Source: an uncultured Ellagibacter sp. (lineage in GTDB: Bacteria; Actinomycetota; Coriobacteriia; Coriobacteriales; Eggerthellaceae). From it: DNA of 64,000 bases. The stretch spans positions 35,814 to 99,813 of the forward strand of contig CAKUKU010000005.1 in the NCBI GenBank assembly GCA_934663775.1. Reading direction: 5' to 3'. Below are positions 9,266 to 17,260 of the stretch, one piece after another. A program made the translations under genes and the position numbers. The notes under the pieces are model-generated. The model worked only from the letters and a program-made list of their open reading frames with translations, was not told where the DNA came from and made no database searches. Position 1 is the first letter of the stretch. The number at the start of each line of letters is the position of its first letter.

Positions 9266-10387
9266 TTAGCCGAATCGCAGCGCGGTCGTGAAGCCCGACC
9301 ACGAGAGGCTGTCCGTGTCACGGACATAGGCGCCGAACGTGGGGGCGTGCACGTAATGCGACCCGCCGTAGCTCACGGCGATTCCCACATGGCCGCTGCG
9401 CCAAAGCACGTCGCCCGGGCGAGCCTCGGAAACGGGGCCGCGCCAGGAAGCGCAGTTGTAGAGCGCTTCGCTTTGGTGGGGAAGCGAGATTCCCACCTGC
9501 AGGTATGCCCAGCGCACAAGGCCGGAGCAGTCAAACGAGTTCGGGCCCTCGGCACCCCACACATACGGGCAGCCGATGCGCGACATCGCGTAATCGACGA
9601 CGGAGCCGTAAGAGGGAACGTTGGAGTTGCCGCTCGAGGAAGACCCGCCGCCGCTGCTCGAGCCGCCGGAAGATGAACCGCCGCCGCTGTGGCTCGAGCC
9701 GCCCGAGGAAGTTTGCTGCTTGGCTGCCGCCTCTGCCGCCGCTGCAGCCGCCGCTGCAGCCTGCTCCTTCTCAAGGAGCTCTTTCGCCTCGGCGTCAAGC
9801 GAGTTGACAAGATCGGTGGCTTGGGAAACCTTCGCCTGAACCTCCTGCTGGATCTGCGCGGCCTCCGCTGCCTTGTCCGCAGCGATCTGCTCCTGTCGGG
9901 CGTACTCTTCCTTCGAGGCCTGCAGCTCCTCGCGCAGTTGCTTGGAGCTGTCCACCATATTGGAGTCGTTGTTGTTCATCTGCGTGAGCAGATCCCAGTT
10001 CGACGTGAACTCGTCGAAAGAGGATGCGCCCAAGATGAAGTCGAGGAAGCTTGCGGACCCTGTGCGGTACATGCTGCGCGCACGAGTGGAGAGCTTGCCC
10101 TGCAGATCGGAGATCTTAGCGTTCGTGTCGTCGATCTTTGCCTGCTCGGACGCCATGGCGTCCTTTGCGGCCTGCTGTTCGTCGAGTGCGCCATAGTAAT
10201 TGTCTGACGCCTGTTCCAAATCGGCCTGAAGGCTGATTAGCTGGTTGCGAACGGCATCGGCTTCGGCCTGCTTTTCAGCAGCCGTGGCGCCGAATGCGAT
10301 ATTCGGAGCGGCCATCGTGACAGCACCCGCTGCTGCCGCTGTGCCGATAAACGCTCGCCTTGAGAGTGCGTTTGTATGCTCGCTCAC
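9266..10387 (-). CDS. Exported NlpC/P60 peptidoglycan hydrolase with Tat-like signal and coiled coil
   Basis: Protein of 373 aa. The chosen GTG start at 10387 sits 6 nt after a perfect AAGGAGGT; an ATG at 10411 lacks a site. The N terminus has a twin-arginine-like motif (SRRAFIG) before an Ala-rich hydrophobic segment. A long alpha-helical coiled coil (about residues 35-215) follows, rich in Gln, Glu and Ala, then a Ser/Gly linker, then a C-terminal NlpC/P60 domain. The catalytic Cys287 is in FDCSGLVRWAY and His333 in RSGHVGIAV. The architecture resembles secreted gamma-D-glutamyl-diaminopimelate endopeptidases (RipA/CwlO-like) that split daughter cells. The coiled coil may dock to FtsEX, which is inference. 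It is monocistronic. Confidence 0.88.
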   Translation of the reverse strand: MSEHTNALSRRAFIGTAAAAGAVTMAAPNIAFGATAAEKQAEADAVRNQLISLQADLEQASDNYYGALDEQQAAKDAMASEQAKIDDTNAKISDLQGKLSTRARSMYRTGSASFLDFILGASSFDEFTSNWDLLTQMNNNDSNMVDSSKQLREELQASKEEYARQEQIAADKAAEAAQIQQEVQAKVSQATDLVNSLDAEAKELLEKEQAAAAAAAAAEAAAKQQTSSGGSSHSGGGSSSGGSSSGGGSSSSGNSNVPSYGSVVDYAMSRIGCPYVWGAEGPNSFDCSGLVRWAYLQVGISLPHQSEALYNCASWRGPVSEARPGDVLWRSGHVGIAVSYGGSHYVHAPTFGAYVRDTDSLSWSGFTTALRFG

Positions 10388-10576
10388 TGAGAAACCTCCT
10401 TGGTTGAGCATGCTGGTGTGTTTGGCAAAAGCAGTGCTAATGATAACACGTAGGGGAATCGCACGCTTGCGGGGTGGATTCCAATTCATAACACCAGGTC
10501 ACGAGAAGACACGCTCTGCATATTCCAGCAGTTAAGGAGGAAACGTGAATGGATACGCCCGGGGGCGTGAAAGGTA

Positions 10577-10605
10577 TTGACAGCCCTTGGAGCGTACCGT
10601 AATAT
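10577..10605 (+). promoter_or_regulatory. Stable-RNA promoter before tRNA-Tyr
   Basis: TTGACA (10577-10582), a 17-bp spacer and TAATAT (10600-10605) lie about 78 nt before tRNA-Tyr. The same arrangement precedes tRNA-Gln and the probable rRNA operon at the right end of the window. Confidence 0.8.
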
Positions 10606-10682
10606 ACTCGTGCTCGCTGCGTCGGGGACGACGAGAAGCGAGCGGCAGCTTGATAAATACACATGAATTAAGCGTCGATCAT

Positions 10683-10767
10683 GGGCGTGTGCCCGAGTGG
10701 TTAAAGGGGACGGGCTGTAAACCCGTTGACTCTGTCTACCTAGGTTCGAATCCTAGCGCGCCCACCA
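10683..10767 (+). tRNA. tRNA-Tyr (anticodon GTA)
   Basis: The acceptor stem pairs GGGCGTG with CGCGCCC, and CCA is encoded. The anticodon loop CTGTAAA gives GTA. A long variable arm (class II) is present, as expected of bacterial tRNA-Tyr. It is the first gene of a three-tRNA cluster. Confidence 0.95.
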
Positions 10768-10772
10768 TGATT

Positions 10773-10848
10773 GCCTGTTTAGCTCAGTCGGTAGAGCACT
10801 TCGTTGGTAACGAAGAGGTCACCAGTTCGAATCTGGTAGCAGGCACCA
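10773..10848 (+). tRNA. tRNA-Thr (anticodon GGT)
   Basis: The acceptor stem GCCTGTT pairs with AGCAGGC, and CCA is encoded. The anticodon loop TTGGTAA gives GGT, and GTTCGAATC is the T loop. The length is 76 nt, 5 nt after tRNA-Tyr. Confidence 0.95.
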
Positions 10849-10857
10849 GTCTTTTAC

Positions 10858-10934
10858 GGCGGTGTAGCTCAGTTGGTTAGAGCACACGGTTCATACCCGT
10901 GGCGTCACTGGTTCGAATCCAGTCACCGCTACCA
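10858..10934 (+). tRNA. tRNA-Met (anticodon CAT), elongator type
   Basis: The acceptor GGCGGTG pairs with CACCGCT (first pair G-U), and CCA is encoded. The anticodon loop is TTCATAC. The three consecutive G-C pairs of the initiator anticodon stem are absent, so this is not the initiator. It could in principle be a lysidine-modified tRNA-Ile(CAT), which sequence alone does not exclude. The length is 77 nt. Confidence 0.88.
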
Positions 10935-10944
10935 TACATATAAG

Positions 10945-10963
10945 CGCGTCCTTTACGGGCGCG
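10945..10963 (+). terminator. Weak hairpin between tRNA-Met and tuf
   Basis: CGCGTCC and GGGCGCG (one G-U pair) flank a TTTAC loop, with a T-rich but interrupted stretch downstream. It may be a partial terminator or a processing site between the tRNA cluster and tuf. Confidence 0.35.
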
Positions 10964-11019
10964 TCGCTGTTTATTACGTTTTTGCTGAAGCGAAAACCAA
11001 AAAATAGAGGAGGAAAAGA

Positions 11020-12222
11020 ATGGCAAAGGAGAAGTTCGAGCGTACCAAGCCGCATGTTAACATTGGTACGATCGGCCACGTCGACCATGGTAAGACCACG
11101 CTGACGGCAGCCATTTCCAAGACCCTGTCCATGAATGACGGGTCTCATGGTACTGCCCATGCGGACTTCACGGCTTTCGAGGACATCGACAAGGCTCCTG
11201 AAGAGCGCGAGCGCGGCATCACCATCTCGATCGCTCACATCGAGTACGAAACCGACAAGCGTCACTACGCACACGTTGACTGCCCGGGCCATGCTGACTA
11301 CGTCAAGAACATGATTACCGGTGCTGCTCAGATGGACGGCGCGATTCTCGTTATCGCTGCTACCGACGGCCCGATGGCCCAGACCCGCGAGCACATCCTG
11401 CTCGCCCGTCAGGTCGGCGTTCCCTACATCGTCGTGTTCCTGAACAAGTGCGACATGGTCGACGACGAAGAGCTCGTCGAGCTCGTCGAAATGGAGACCC
11501 GTGAGCTCCTCAACGAGTACGAGTTCCCTGGAGACGACCTGCCGATCATCAAGGGCTCTGCTCTGAAGGCTCTCGAGGGCGACCCCGAGTGGCAGCAGAA
11601 GATCTGGGATCTCATGGACGCCGTCGATGAGTACATCCCGACCCCCGAGCGCGACGTCGACAAGCCGTTCCTGATGGCTGTCGAGGACACCATGACCATC
11701 ACCGGCCGTGGCACCGTTGCTACCGGTCGTGTCGAGCGTGGCGTTCTGCACGTCAATGACCCGCTGGAGATCGTCGGCATCAAGGAGACCCAGAACACGG
11801 TCTGCACCGGCATCGAAATGTTCCGTAAGCTGCTCGACGAGGCTCAGGCTGGCGACAACATCGGCTGCCTGCTCCGCGGCATCAAGCGCGAGGACATCGA
11901 GCGCGGCCAGGTTCTCTGCAAGCCGGGTTCGGTTACCCCGCACCAGGAGTTCGAGGGCCAGGTCTACATCCTTACCAAGGAAGAGGGTGGCCGTCACACC
12001 CCGTTCTTCGATGGCTATCGTCCGCAGTTCTACTTCCGCACCACCGACATCACCGGTGTTGCGCACCTGCCCGAGGGCACTGAGATGGTCATGCCTGGCG
12101 ACAATGTCACCATTACCGCCGAGCTCATCCACCCGGTCGCCATGGAGGAAGGCCTTCGCTTCGCTATCCGCGAGGGTGGCCGCACCGTTGGCTCCGGTCG
12201 CGTGACCAAGATCATCAAGTAA
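11020..12222 (+). CDS. tuf: Elongation factor Tu
   Basis: GTPase of 400 aa that delivers aminoacyl-tRNA to the ribosome. The start ATG follows AGGAGG by 6 nt. G motifs: GHVDHGKT (P-loop, near residues 18-25), the effector-loop region [14 protein letters not shown] (G3) and NKCDMVDD (G4), followed by the two beta-barrel domains ending [13 protein letters not shown]. The gene lies directly downstream of three tRNA genes, a common tRNA-tufB arrangement, and may be partly cotranscribed with them. Its codon use is visibly more biased than its neighbours, as expected of a highly expressed gene. Confidence 0.98.
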   Translation: MAKEKFERTKPHVNIGTIGHVDHGKTTLTAAISKTLSMNDGSHGTAHADFTAFEDIDKAPEERERGITISIAHIEYETDKRHYAHVDCPGHADYVKNMITGAAQMDGAILVIAATDGPMAQTREHILLARQVGVPYIVVFLNKCDMVDDEELVELVEMETRELLNEYEFPGDDLPIIKGSALKALEGDPEWQQKIWDLMDAVDEYIPTPERDVDKPFLMAVEDTMTITGRGTVATGRVERGVLHVNDPLEIVGIKETQNTVCTGIEMFRKLLDEAQAGDNIGCLLRGIKREDIERGQVLCKPGSVTPHQEFEGQVYILTKEEGGRHTPFFDGYRPQFYFRTTDITGVAHLPEGTEMVMPGDNVTITAELIHPVAMEEGLRFAIREGGRTVGSGRVTKIIK

Positions 12223-12244
12223 CTTCCATTTGTAGTTGCTTATT

Positions 12245-12274
12245 GCGAGGGGATGCTTTATAGTATCCCCTCGC
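12245..12274 (+). terminator. Hairpin between tuf and rpmG
   Basis: A perfect 10-bp stem GCGAGGGGAT/ATCCCCTCGC has a 10-nt A/T-rich loop and lies 22 nt after the tuf stop. There is no T-run after it, so it is a possible terminator or RNA-processing element. Confidence 0.5.
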
Positions 12275-12333
12275 TGTCAGAATTCATGTGTATGCGACAG
12301 CTTGCTAGAAGTGATTGGTAAAAGGAGTTATTA

Positions 12334-12483
12334 ATGCGTACGTTGGTCACCCTGGCCTGCACTGAGTGCAAGCGCCGCAACTACACGACCAAGAAGAACA
12401 AGCAGAACAACCCCGACCGCCTCGAGTTCAACAAATATTGCAAGTGGTGCGGCAAGCACACTGTGCATCGTGAGACTCGTTAG
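12334..12483 (+). CDS. rpmG: Ribosomal protein bL33
   Basis: Small 49-aa protein read directly from the sequence, starting [17 protein letters not shown] and ending [10 protein letters not shown]. An AAGGAG lies 7 nt before the ATG. It contains two Cys pairs (CTEC and CKWC), so it is the zinc-binding form of L33. It sits in the expected position before a tRNA-Trp and secE, an order seen in many bacteria (rpmG-trnW-secE-nusG-rplK-rplA). Confidence 0.97.
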   Translation: MRTLVTLACTECKRRNYTTKKNKQNNPDRLEFNKYCKWCGKHTVHRETR

Positions 12484-12506
12484 AGGATCGGTCTAGAATC
12501 AGGTAC

Positions 12507-12583
12507 AGGCCAGTAGCTCCAATTGGTAGAGCGGCGGTCTCCAAAACCGTTTGTTGGGGGTTCGAGTCCCTCCTGGCCTGCCA
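12507..12583 (+). tRNA. tRNA-Trp (anticodon CCA)
   Basis: The acceptor AGGCCAG pairs with CTGGCCT, with discriminator G and encoded CCA. The anticodon loop CTCCAAA gives CCA. The length is 77 nt, located between rpmG and secE. Confidence 0.96.
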
Positions 12584-12597
12584 GCTTGTCGTATGCG

Positions 12598-12617
12598 AGC
12601 AGCCTTGATCGGCTGCT
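12598..12617 (+). terminator. Short hairpin after tRNA-Trp
   Basis: AGCAGCC and GGCTGCT arms flank a TTGATC loop, followed by TGTTTGG. It is probably a processing or attenuation structure, because secE has no other clear promoter before it. Confidence 0.35.
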
Positions 12618-12664
12618 TGTTTGGCGTTTAGAAGGAATGAAGAATTCCCGAATAAAGGAAGCAC

Positions 12665-13087
12665 ATGGCAAAGAAATCTAAGACTCAGCGGGCGAAGGCT
12701 TCTGTTGCTCGTGCCCAGCGCAAGCAGGCACGCGAGCAGCTCGATAACCAAGAGCCGGTCTCTGAGGAAGCGAAAGCGGCCACAGAGGAGAAGCCGAAGC
12801 GTTCTTTGTTCAAAAAGGATACTGCATCTAAGGAAACCGCTGAGAAATCGGCGGCTAAAGCTGTGTCCAAGGACAAAAAGGATGCCAAGCCCAAAAAGAA
12901 GCGCTTCCAGTTCTTCCGCGATGTGAAGGCTGAGATGAAACGCGTCACGTGGCCGACGAAACAAGATGTTGTTCGTTGGAGCGTCGTTGTAGTCTGCGCT
13001 TTGATTTTCTTCGGCGTCTACGTTGCCCTTCTCGACAACGTGATCGCCACGCCCTTGCTCGTCTTCGTTTCGGGGCTGGGAGCTTAG
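12665..13087 (+). CDS. secE: Preprotein translocase subunit SecE
   Basis: 140-aa protein with AAAGGAAG before the ATG. The C-terminal 60 residues are the SecE core: the amphipathic helix FFRDVKAEMKRVTWPTKQ, then a single membrane helix (VVVVCALIFFGVYVALL). The first 75 residues are a long, highly charged Lys/Ala/Glu-rich extension not found in minimal 60-aa SecE proteins and likely disordered in the cytosol. SecE clamps SecY in the translocon. It ends 3 nt before nusG, the conserved secE-nusG pair. Confidence 0.93.
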   Translation: MAKKSKTQRAKASVARAQRKQAREQLDNQEPVSEEAKAATEEKPKRSLFKKDTASKETAEKSAAKAVSKDKKDAKPKKKRFQFFRDVKAEMKRVTWPTKQDVVRWSVVVVCALIFFGVYVALLDNVIATPLLVFVSGLGA

Positions 13088-13090
13088 GTC

Positions 13091-13621
13091 ATGTCGAAGA
13101 AGTGGTATGTACTGCACACGTATTCCGGCTACGAGAACAAGGTTAAGACCAACCTTGAGATTCGCGTCGAGACCATGGGTCTTGAGAACAACGTGTTCGC
13201 AATCGAGATCCCCACTGAGATGGTGACCGAGATCAAAGAGGGCGGGCGCCGCGTGGAAAGCGAGAAGAAGGTTTTCCCAGGCTACGTTCTCGTTCGTATG
13301 GAGCTCGACGACCGCAGCTGGGCCGCCGTCCGCAACACCCCTGGTGTTACGGGTTTCGTCGGCAGCGACGGCAAACCTGCTCCGCTCACGCGCGATGAGT
13401 ACAACAAGATCATGAAGCGCACGAGCCATGAAGCTCCGAAGAAGACTTCCACGACGTTGGAAGTGGGGCAGACCATCAAGGTGGTTTCCGGTCCCCTGGC
13501 CGAGTTCGACGGCGTGATCTCCGAGGTTTCGCCCGAGTCCGGCAAGGTGAAGGTCATGGTTTCCATCTTCGGTCGCGAGACGCCGGTCGAGCTTTCCTTC
13601 GACCAGGTCGCTCGCATTTAA
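13091..13621 (+). CDS. nusG: Transcription termination/antitermination factor NusG
   Basis: 176-aa protein with an N-terminal NGN domain (SKKWYVLHTYSGYENKVK; KVFPGYVLVRM; VRNTPGVTGFVG) that binds RNA polymerase. A C-terminal KOW domain (VSGPLAEFDGVISEV) contacts Rho or ribosomal protein S10. It lies immediately after secE and 113 nt before rplK. The spacer before rplK is where an L1-binding mRNA leader would be expected; I could not define one with confidence. Confidence 0.97.
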   Translation: MSKKWYVLHTYSGYENKVKTNLEIRVETMGLENNVFAIEIPTEMVTEIKEGGRRVESEKKVFPGYVLVRMELDDRSWAAVRNTPGVTGFVGSDGKPAPLTRDEYNKIMKRTSHEAPKKTSTTLEVGQTIKVVSGPLAEFDGVISEVSPESGKVKVMVSIFGRETPVELSFDQVARI

Positions 13622-13734
13622 GTTGAGTGCACTAGCGTGTGCGTCGGTGCCCGCGTGGACCGGGGCTTCTCACCGCGTATGCGCTTTGCGATAGAGAGTA
13701 ACCTTATAAGCGATTCATCTGAAAGGTAGTACAG

Positions 13735-14229
13735 ATGGCTGAAAAGAAGCAAACTGGCTTCGTCAAGCTGCAAATTCCGGCTGGCGCTGCCAACCCGGCT
13801 CCGCCGGTAGGCCCTGCCCTTGGTGCTCAGGGCGTCAACATCATGCAGTTCTGCCAGGCGTTCAACGCCCAGACGCAGGATCAGTCCGGCACCATCATCC
13901 CTGTTGAGATCACGGTATACGAGGACAAGTCCTTCACCTTCGTGTGCAAGACGCCCCCGGCGGCCGTCCTTATCAAGGAAAAGCTCGGCATCAAGAGCGG
14001 TTCCGGCATCCCGCAGCTGAAGACCGTCGGCACGCTGACCGACGCGCAGCTCACCGAGATTGCCGAGATCAAGATGCCGGATCTGAACGCCAACGACATC
14101 GATGCCGCGAAGGAAATCATCGCCGGCACCGCCCGTTCCATGGGCGTTCGCATCGAGGGCCGCGAGATGAAGATCAAGTACGTGCCTTCTCGTAAGGTCG
14201 CCGCTATGCTGCAGGGCACTGCCGAATAG
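13735..14229 (+). CDS. rplK: Ribosomal protein uL11 with C-terminal extension
   Basis: 164 aa, with a GAAAGGTAG ribosome site before the ATG. The family core is clear: [20 protein letters not shown] at the N terminus (the PxxPxGPALG motif contacts the GTPase-associated rRNA) and the RNA-binding C-terminal domain ending [12 protein letters not shown]. Typical L11 stops about here at roughly 141-145 residues. This protein carries about 20 more basic residues ([19 protein letters not shown]), whose role is unknown. It is followed 62 nt later by rplA; L11 and L1 form the L1 stalk/GTPase-centre operon. Confidence 0.95.
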   Translation: MAEKKQTGFVKLQIPAGAANPAPPVGPALGAQGVNIMQFCQAFNAQTQDQSGTIIPVEITVYEDKSFTFVCKTPPAAVLIKEKLGIKSGSGIPQLKTVGTLTDAQLTEIAEIKMPDLNANDIDAAKEIIAGTARSMGVRIEGREMKIKYVPSRKVAAMLQGTAE

Positions 14230-14291
14230 CACCTGCCTGTTTGTTAAGTGGAAGAGCGTAAAGCTCGCCAGCACCACGAAAGGAATTTAGA

Positions 14292-15002
14292 ATGGCTAAG
14301 AAATCCAAGGCTTATCGCGAGGCTATCGCGAAGGTTCCTTCTGAGGCCGTTGCCCCCATCGAGGCAATGAAGGTCGTCAAGGAGCTCGCCACCAAGAAGT
14401 TCGACGAGACCGTGGAAGCTCACTTCCGTCTCGGCATCGACACCCGTCAGGCTGACCAGCAGCTTCGTGGCACCGTGTCGCTGCCCAACGGCTCTGGCAA
14501 GACCGTCCGCGTCGCCGTGTTCGCCGAAGGCGCCATGGCTGAGGCCGCCAAGGAAGCTGGCGCCGACATCGTGGGCACCGAGGAGCTCACCCAGCAGATT
14601 CAGGCGGGCGAGTTCAACTTCGACGCTGCTGTGGCTACTCCGGACCAGATGGGCAAGGTTGGCCGTCTCGGCAAGATCCTCGGCCCCCGTGGCCTCATGC
14701 CGAACCCCAAGCTCGGCACGGTGACCACCGACGTCGCTAAGGCCATCAAGGAGCTCAAGGGCGGCCGCGTGGAGTATCGCGCCGACCGTTACGGTATCGC
14801 CCACGTTATCATCGGCAAGGCCAGCTTCACTGCTGAGCAGCTCGCTGAGAACTACGGCACCGTTTACGATGAGATTCTCCGCATGAAGCCGGCAGCTGCC
14901 AAGGGCAAGTACGTGAAGTCCATCTCCGTGTCTTCCACGATGAGCCCGGGCGTTGCGGTTGATTCTTCCGTCACCCGCGCTTACGCCGGTGCTGCCGAAT
15001 AG
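14292..15002 (+). CDS. rplA: Ribosomal protein uL1
   Basis: 236-aa protein of the L1 stalk that helps release deacylated tRNA and usually represses its own rplK-rplA mRNA. AAAGGAA precedes the ATG. It carries the L1 signature around [16 protein letters not shown], followed by [11 protein letters not shown] and IIGKASF. It is terminated by a strong intrinsic terminator 27 nt later, so rplJ and rplL, which commonly follow in the same operon, are not linked here. Confidence 0.97.
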   Translation: MAKKSKAYREAIAKVPSEAVAPIEAMKVVKELATKKFDETVEAHFRLGIDTRQADQQLRGTVSLPNGSGKTVRVAVFAEGAMAEAAKEAGADIVGTEELTQQIQAGEFNFDAAVATPDQMGKVGRLGKILGPRGLMPNPKLGTVTTDVAKAIKELKGGRVEYRADRYGIAHVIIGKASFTAEQLAENYGTVYDEILRMKPAAAKGKYVKSISVSSTMSPGVAVDSSVTRAYAGAAE

Positions 15003-15028
15003 CTTATTTGGCTACTCAATCTATCGAT

Positions 15029-15062
15029 AAAGAGCGTGGCTTTGCGGCCGCGCTCTTTTTTA
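15029..15062 (+). terminator. Intrinsic terminator of the rplK-rplA operon
   Basis: A 12-bp stem (15029-15040 with 15047-15058, one G-U pair) and TTTGCG loop are followed by six T. It is a textbook rho-independent terminator. Confidence 0.9.
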
Positions 15063-15113
15063 TTGTCCAGAAGATGCCTATACTTCTTGGCGATTGCTGA
15101 AAGGAAGGTTTCG

Positions 15114-15902
15114 ATGCGTTCAAGGGGCGTAATTCTTAAATCACCAGGGGAAATCGATGCAATGCGCGAGGCGGGAAGGCTTTCTGCAAAGGTGCTTCGA
15201 ATCGTGGGCGAGCATGCGAAGCCGGGCGTTTCCACCCTCGAGCTCGATGAGCTTGCGGAAGAGACCATCCGCGCGGAAGGGGGCATCCCTGCGTTTAAGG
15301 GCTATGGCGGCTTTCCTGGATCCATTTGCGCCTCGGTGAACGATCAGATCGTGCACGGGATTCCGTCCTCGAAGGTGACCCTTCGAGACGGCGATATCCT
15401 GTCGATTGATACGGGTGCGACGGTTGACGGATGGGTCGGCGACAACGCGTGGACCTACCCAGTCGGCAAAGTGAGTGAGGAGAAAAAGAAGCTCCTCCGC
15501 GTGACCGAGCAATGCATGTGGGCGGGGCTTGACGCCGCACGTGCCGGTAATCGCCTGGGAGATATCGGGTATGCCGTGCAAAGCATCGCCGAGGGCGAGG
15601 GGTATGGCGTCGTCCGCGAGCTTGTGGGGCACGGCATCGGGCGCGAGATGCATGAGGAGCCGAATGTCCCGAATTATGGACATCGACACCTTGGCATGAA
15701 GCTTGAGGTGGGAATGGTGCTCGCTATCGAGCCGATGATCAACTGCGGAACACGCAACGTTCGCTTCATGCCGGATGGCTGGCTTGTCTGCACTCGCGAT
15801 GGGAAACCCTCCGCTCACTTCGAGAAGACGGTCGCCATCACCAAGGAAGGGCCTGTTGTGCTCACGACCGAACCTGATTACAGGCGCCCTGTTTCGAAAT
15901 AG
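15114..15902 (+). CDS. map: Type I methionine aminopeptidase
   Basis: 262 aa from the ATG at 15114, which has AAGGAAGG 5 nt upstream; an open frame reaches further upstream but through the terminator. The five metal ligands of MetAP are visible: the two Asp of the SIDTGATVDGWVGDNAW stretch, His in ELVGHGIGREMHEEP, Glu in LAIEPMI and Glu in AHFEKTVAI. It removes the initiator Met from nascent proteins. It lies alone between the ribosomal operon and the convergent ATP-grasp gene. Confidence 0.96.
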   Translation: MRSRGVILKSPGEIDAMREAGRLSAKVLRIVGEHAKPGVSTLELDELAEETIRAEGGIPAFKGYGGFPGSICASVNDQIVHGIPSSKVTLRDGDILSIDTGATVDGWVGDNAWTYPVGKVSEEKKKLLRVTEQCMWAGLDAARAGNRLGDIGYAVQSIAEGEGYGVVRELVGHGIGREMHEEPNVPNYGHRHLGMKLEVGMVLAIEPMINCGTRNVRFMPDGWLVCTRDGKPSAHFEKTVAITKEGPVVLTTEPDYRRPVSK

Positions 15903-15908
15903 GGCGCC
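15883..15908. terminator. Hairpin spanning the map stop codon
   Basis: GGCGCCCT and AGGGCGCC form a perfect 8-bp stem with a 10-nt loop. It lies between the convergent map and ATP-grasp genes, overlapping the map stop, and may serve as a bidirectional terminator. T-runs on either side are weak. Confidence 0.4.
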
Positions 15909-15937
15909 ACATCGCAAGCTTTTGCAAATGCCGTTTT

Positions 15938-17233
15938 CTACTTCAACTGCTTGCCGTCGGTGTCCCAGTAGAACTTCTTGAACTTGCGAATCTGGTTCGC
16001 ATACATGATTTTCGCCCACATGTTGTGCGTGAGCGTGTCGGGTGCGTAGTGCAGCGGGTAAGACTCCGCGTTCGCGTGCAGGCGGTCAAGCGCTTCCTCG
16101 AGTCGCGCCTCGTTCGACATCGAACGCGAAAGGACGTAGGCGGGTACGCAGGAGTATACGAACGGGTCGTAGGCCTCGTGATAGGGGATGTCCTCGCCTA
16201 GCACGAATTCGCGCACCATGAGCTCGACGAAATTCTGCCCGCCGAGACTCATATAGTAGGTGTTGCGGCCGCAGCGCGTGTTCACCTCGAAGAAGCGGAA
16301 CGATCCATCGCGCTCGTCGTATTTGATGTCGAAGTTCGCCATGCCGCGATATCCCACACGCGCGATGAAACGCTTGGCGCACTCGATGATCTGCTCCTCG
16401 CGCTCGCCTAAGATGCACAGCGGGTTGCCGAGTGCCGTGGGGTCGTGATCTTGCAGGCACACGACGCCTCCCGACACGCAGCGCACCTCGCCGCGTGCGT
16501 TCGAGAACGTCGTGAGCGTGCGGATGGCGTCGTCTCCGCCGGGGATGAAGTCCTGCAGCACCATGAGGTTGTCGTAGCTCGACTCGCGCAGCGACTTCCA
16601 TACCTCGGCCATCTCCGCCGCGTCCTCGATCTCGTAGATTTTGCGCCATCCGCGCACCGTCGGCTCGGCGTCCTGGAACTGCGCGGAGTTCGACGGCTTA
16701 GCGATTAGCGGAAACGGCAGTTCATCGAGCGGAAGCTTGTCGGGGCCGGCATCGCTGCAGTCGAAATACCAGGTTTTGGGGTAGGGAATGCGAAGCTCCT
16801 CGCACAGCTCGTAGAAGCGGCGCTTCTGCGTGATGGAGTCGAGCAAGTCGAAATTGATGTAGGGTACGACGATGCCCGCCGCCTCAAGGCGCGGCTTCGC
16901 CTTCGAGAGCATGCGCGCATGGCAGTCGTCGCAGCCGAACACCATCGGCACAAGGGCGGGATTCTCGCTCTTGAAGCCTGCGGCGATTTCCTCGAGCGTC
17001 GCGTAGAGCACTTCAGCGTCGTGCACGTCGGGGATGAGGCGGTAGTCGGTGAAGCGGCTTGTCGAGAGCATCTTGATGTCGGCGGCGGCGAGCACGATGG
17101 TCTGCTCGACGCCGAACGCGCGATTAAGCTCGCGGACGTAGCTGTACGCCAAGATGTCGCCTCCGACGACAATGGGGCGCAATAGCTTCCCGACGTTTTC
17201 CCTGCGCGCGATGCGCGGTTCCGTGTTGCCCAT
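15938..17233 (-). CDS. ATP-grasp carboxylate-amine ligase, D-aspartate-ligase-like
   Basis: 431-aa protein with AAGGAG 6 nt before the ATG. The N-terminal Rossmann-like domain begins LLRPIVVGGDILAYSYVREL. The central ATP-grasp region includes FPLIAKPSNSAQF, VLQDFIPGGDDAI and the metal-binding MANFDIKYD...FFEVNTRCGRNTYYM. This layout resembles the ATP-grasp enzymes that attach D-aspartate to the side chain of peptidoglycan precursors (Aslfm type), and it begins 27 nt after murJ, the lipid II flippase gene. A role in building the peptidoglycan cross-bridge is therefore plausible, but substrate is inferred from context only. Other carboxylate-amine ligations (for example peptide or teichoic modification) remain possible. 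Confidence 0.6.
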   Translation of the reverse strand: MGNTEPRIARRENVGKLLRPIVVGGDILAYSYVRELNRAFGVEQTIVLAAADIKMLSTSRFTDYRLIPDVHDAEVLYATLEEIAAGFKSENPALVPMVFGCDDCHARMLSKAKPRLEAAGIVVPYINFDLLDSITQKRRFYELCEELRIPYPKTWYFDCSDAGPDKLPLDELPFPLIAKPSNSAQFQDAEPTVRGWRKIYEIEDAAEMAEVWKSLRESSYDNLMVLQDFIPGGDDAIRTLTTFSNARGEVRCVSGGVVCLQDHDPTALGNPLCILGEREEQIIECAKRFIARVGYRGMANFDIKYDERDGSFRFFEVNTRCGRNTYYMSLGGQNFVELMVREFVLGEDIPYHEAYDPFVYSCVPAYVLSRSMSNEARLEEALDRLHANAESYPLHYAPDTLTHNMWAKIMYANQIRKFKKFYWDTDGKQLK

Positions 17234-17260
17234 GATGCTCCTTCTCGTGCGCCTGCTCGG

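Noticed and set aside
10858-10934. Initiator tRNA-Met
   Set aside because: The anticodon stem lacks the three G-C pairs of initiators and the acceptor begins with a G-U pair rather than a C1-A72 mismatch, so elongator type is preferred.
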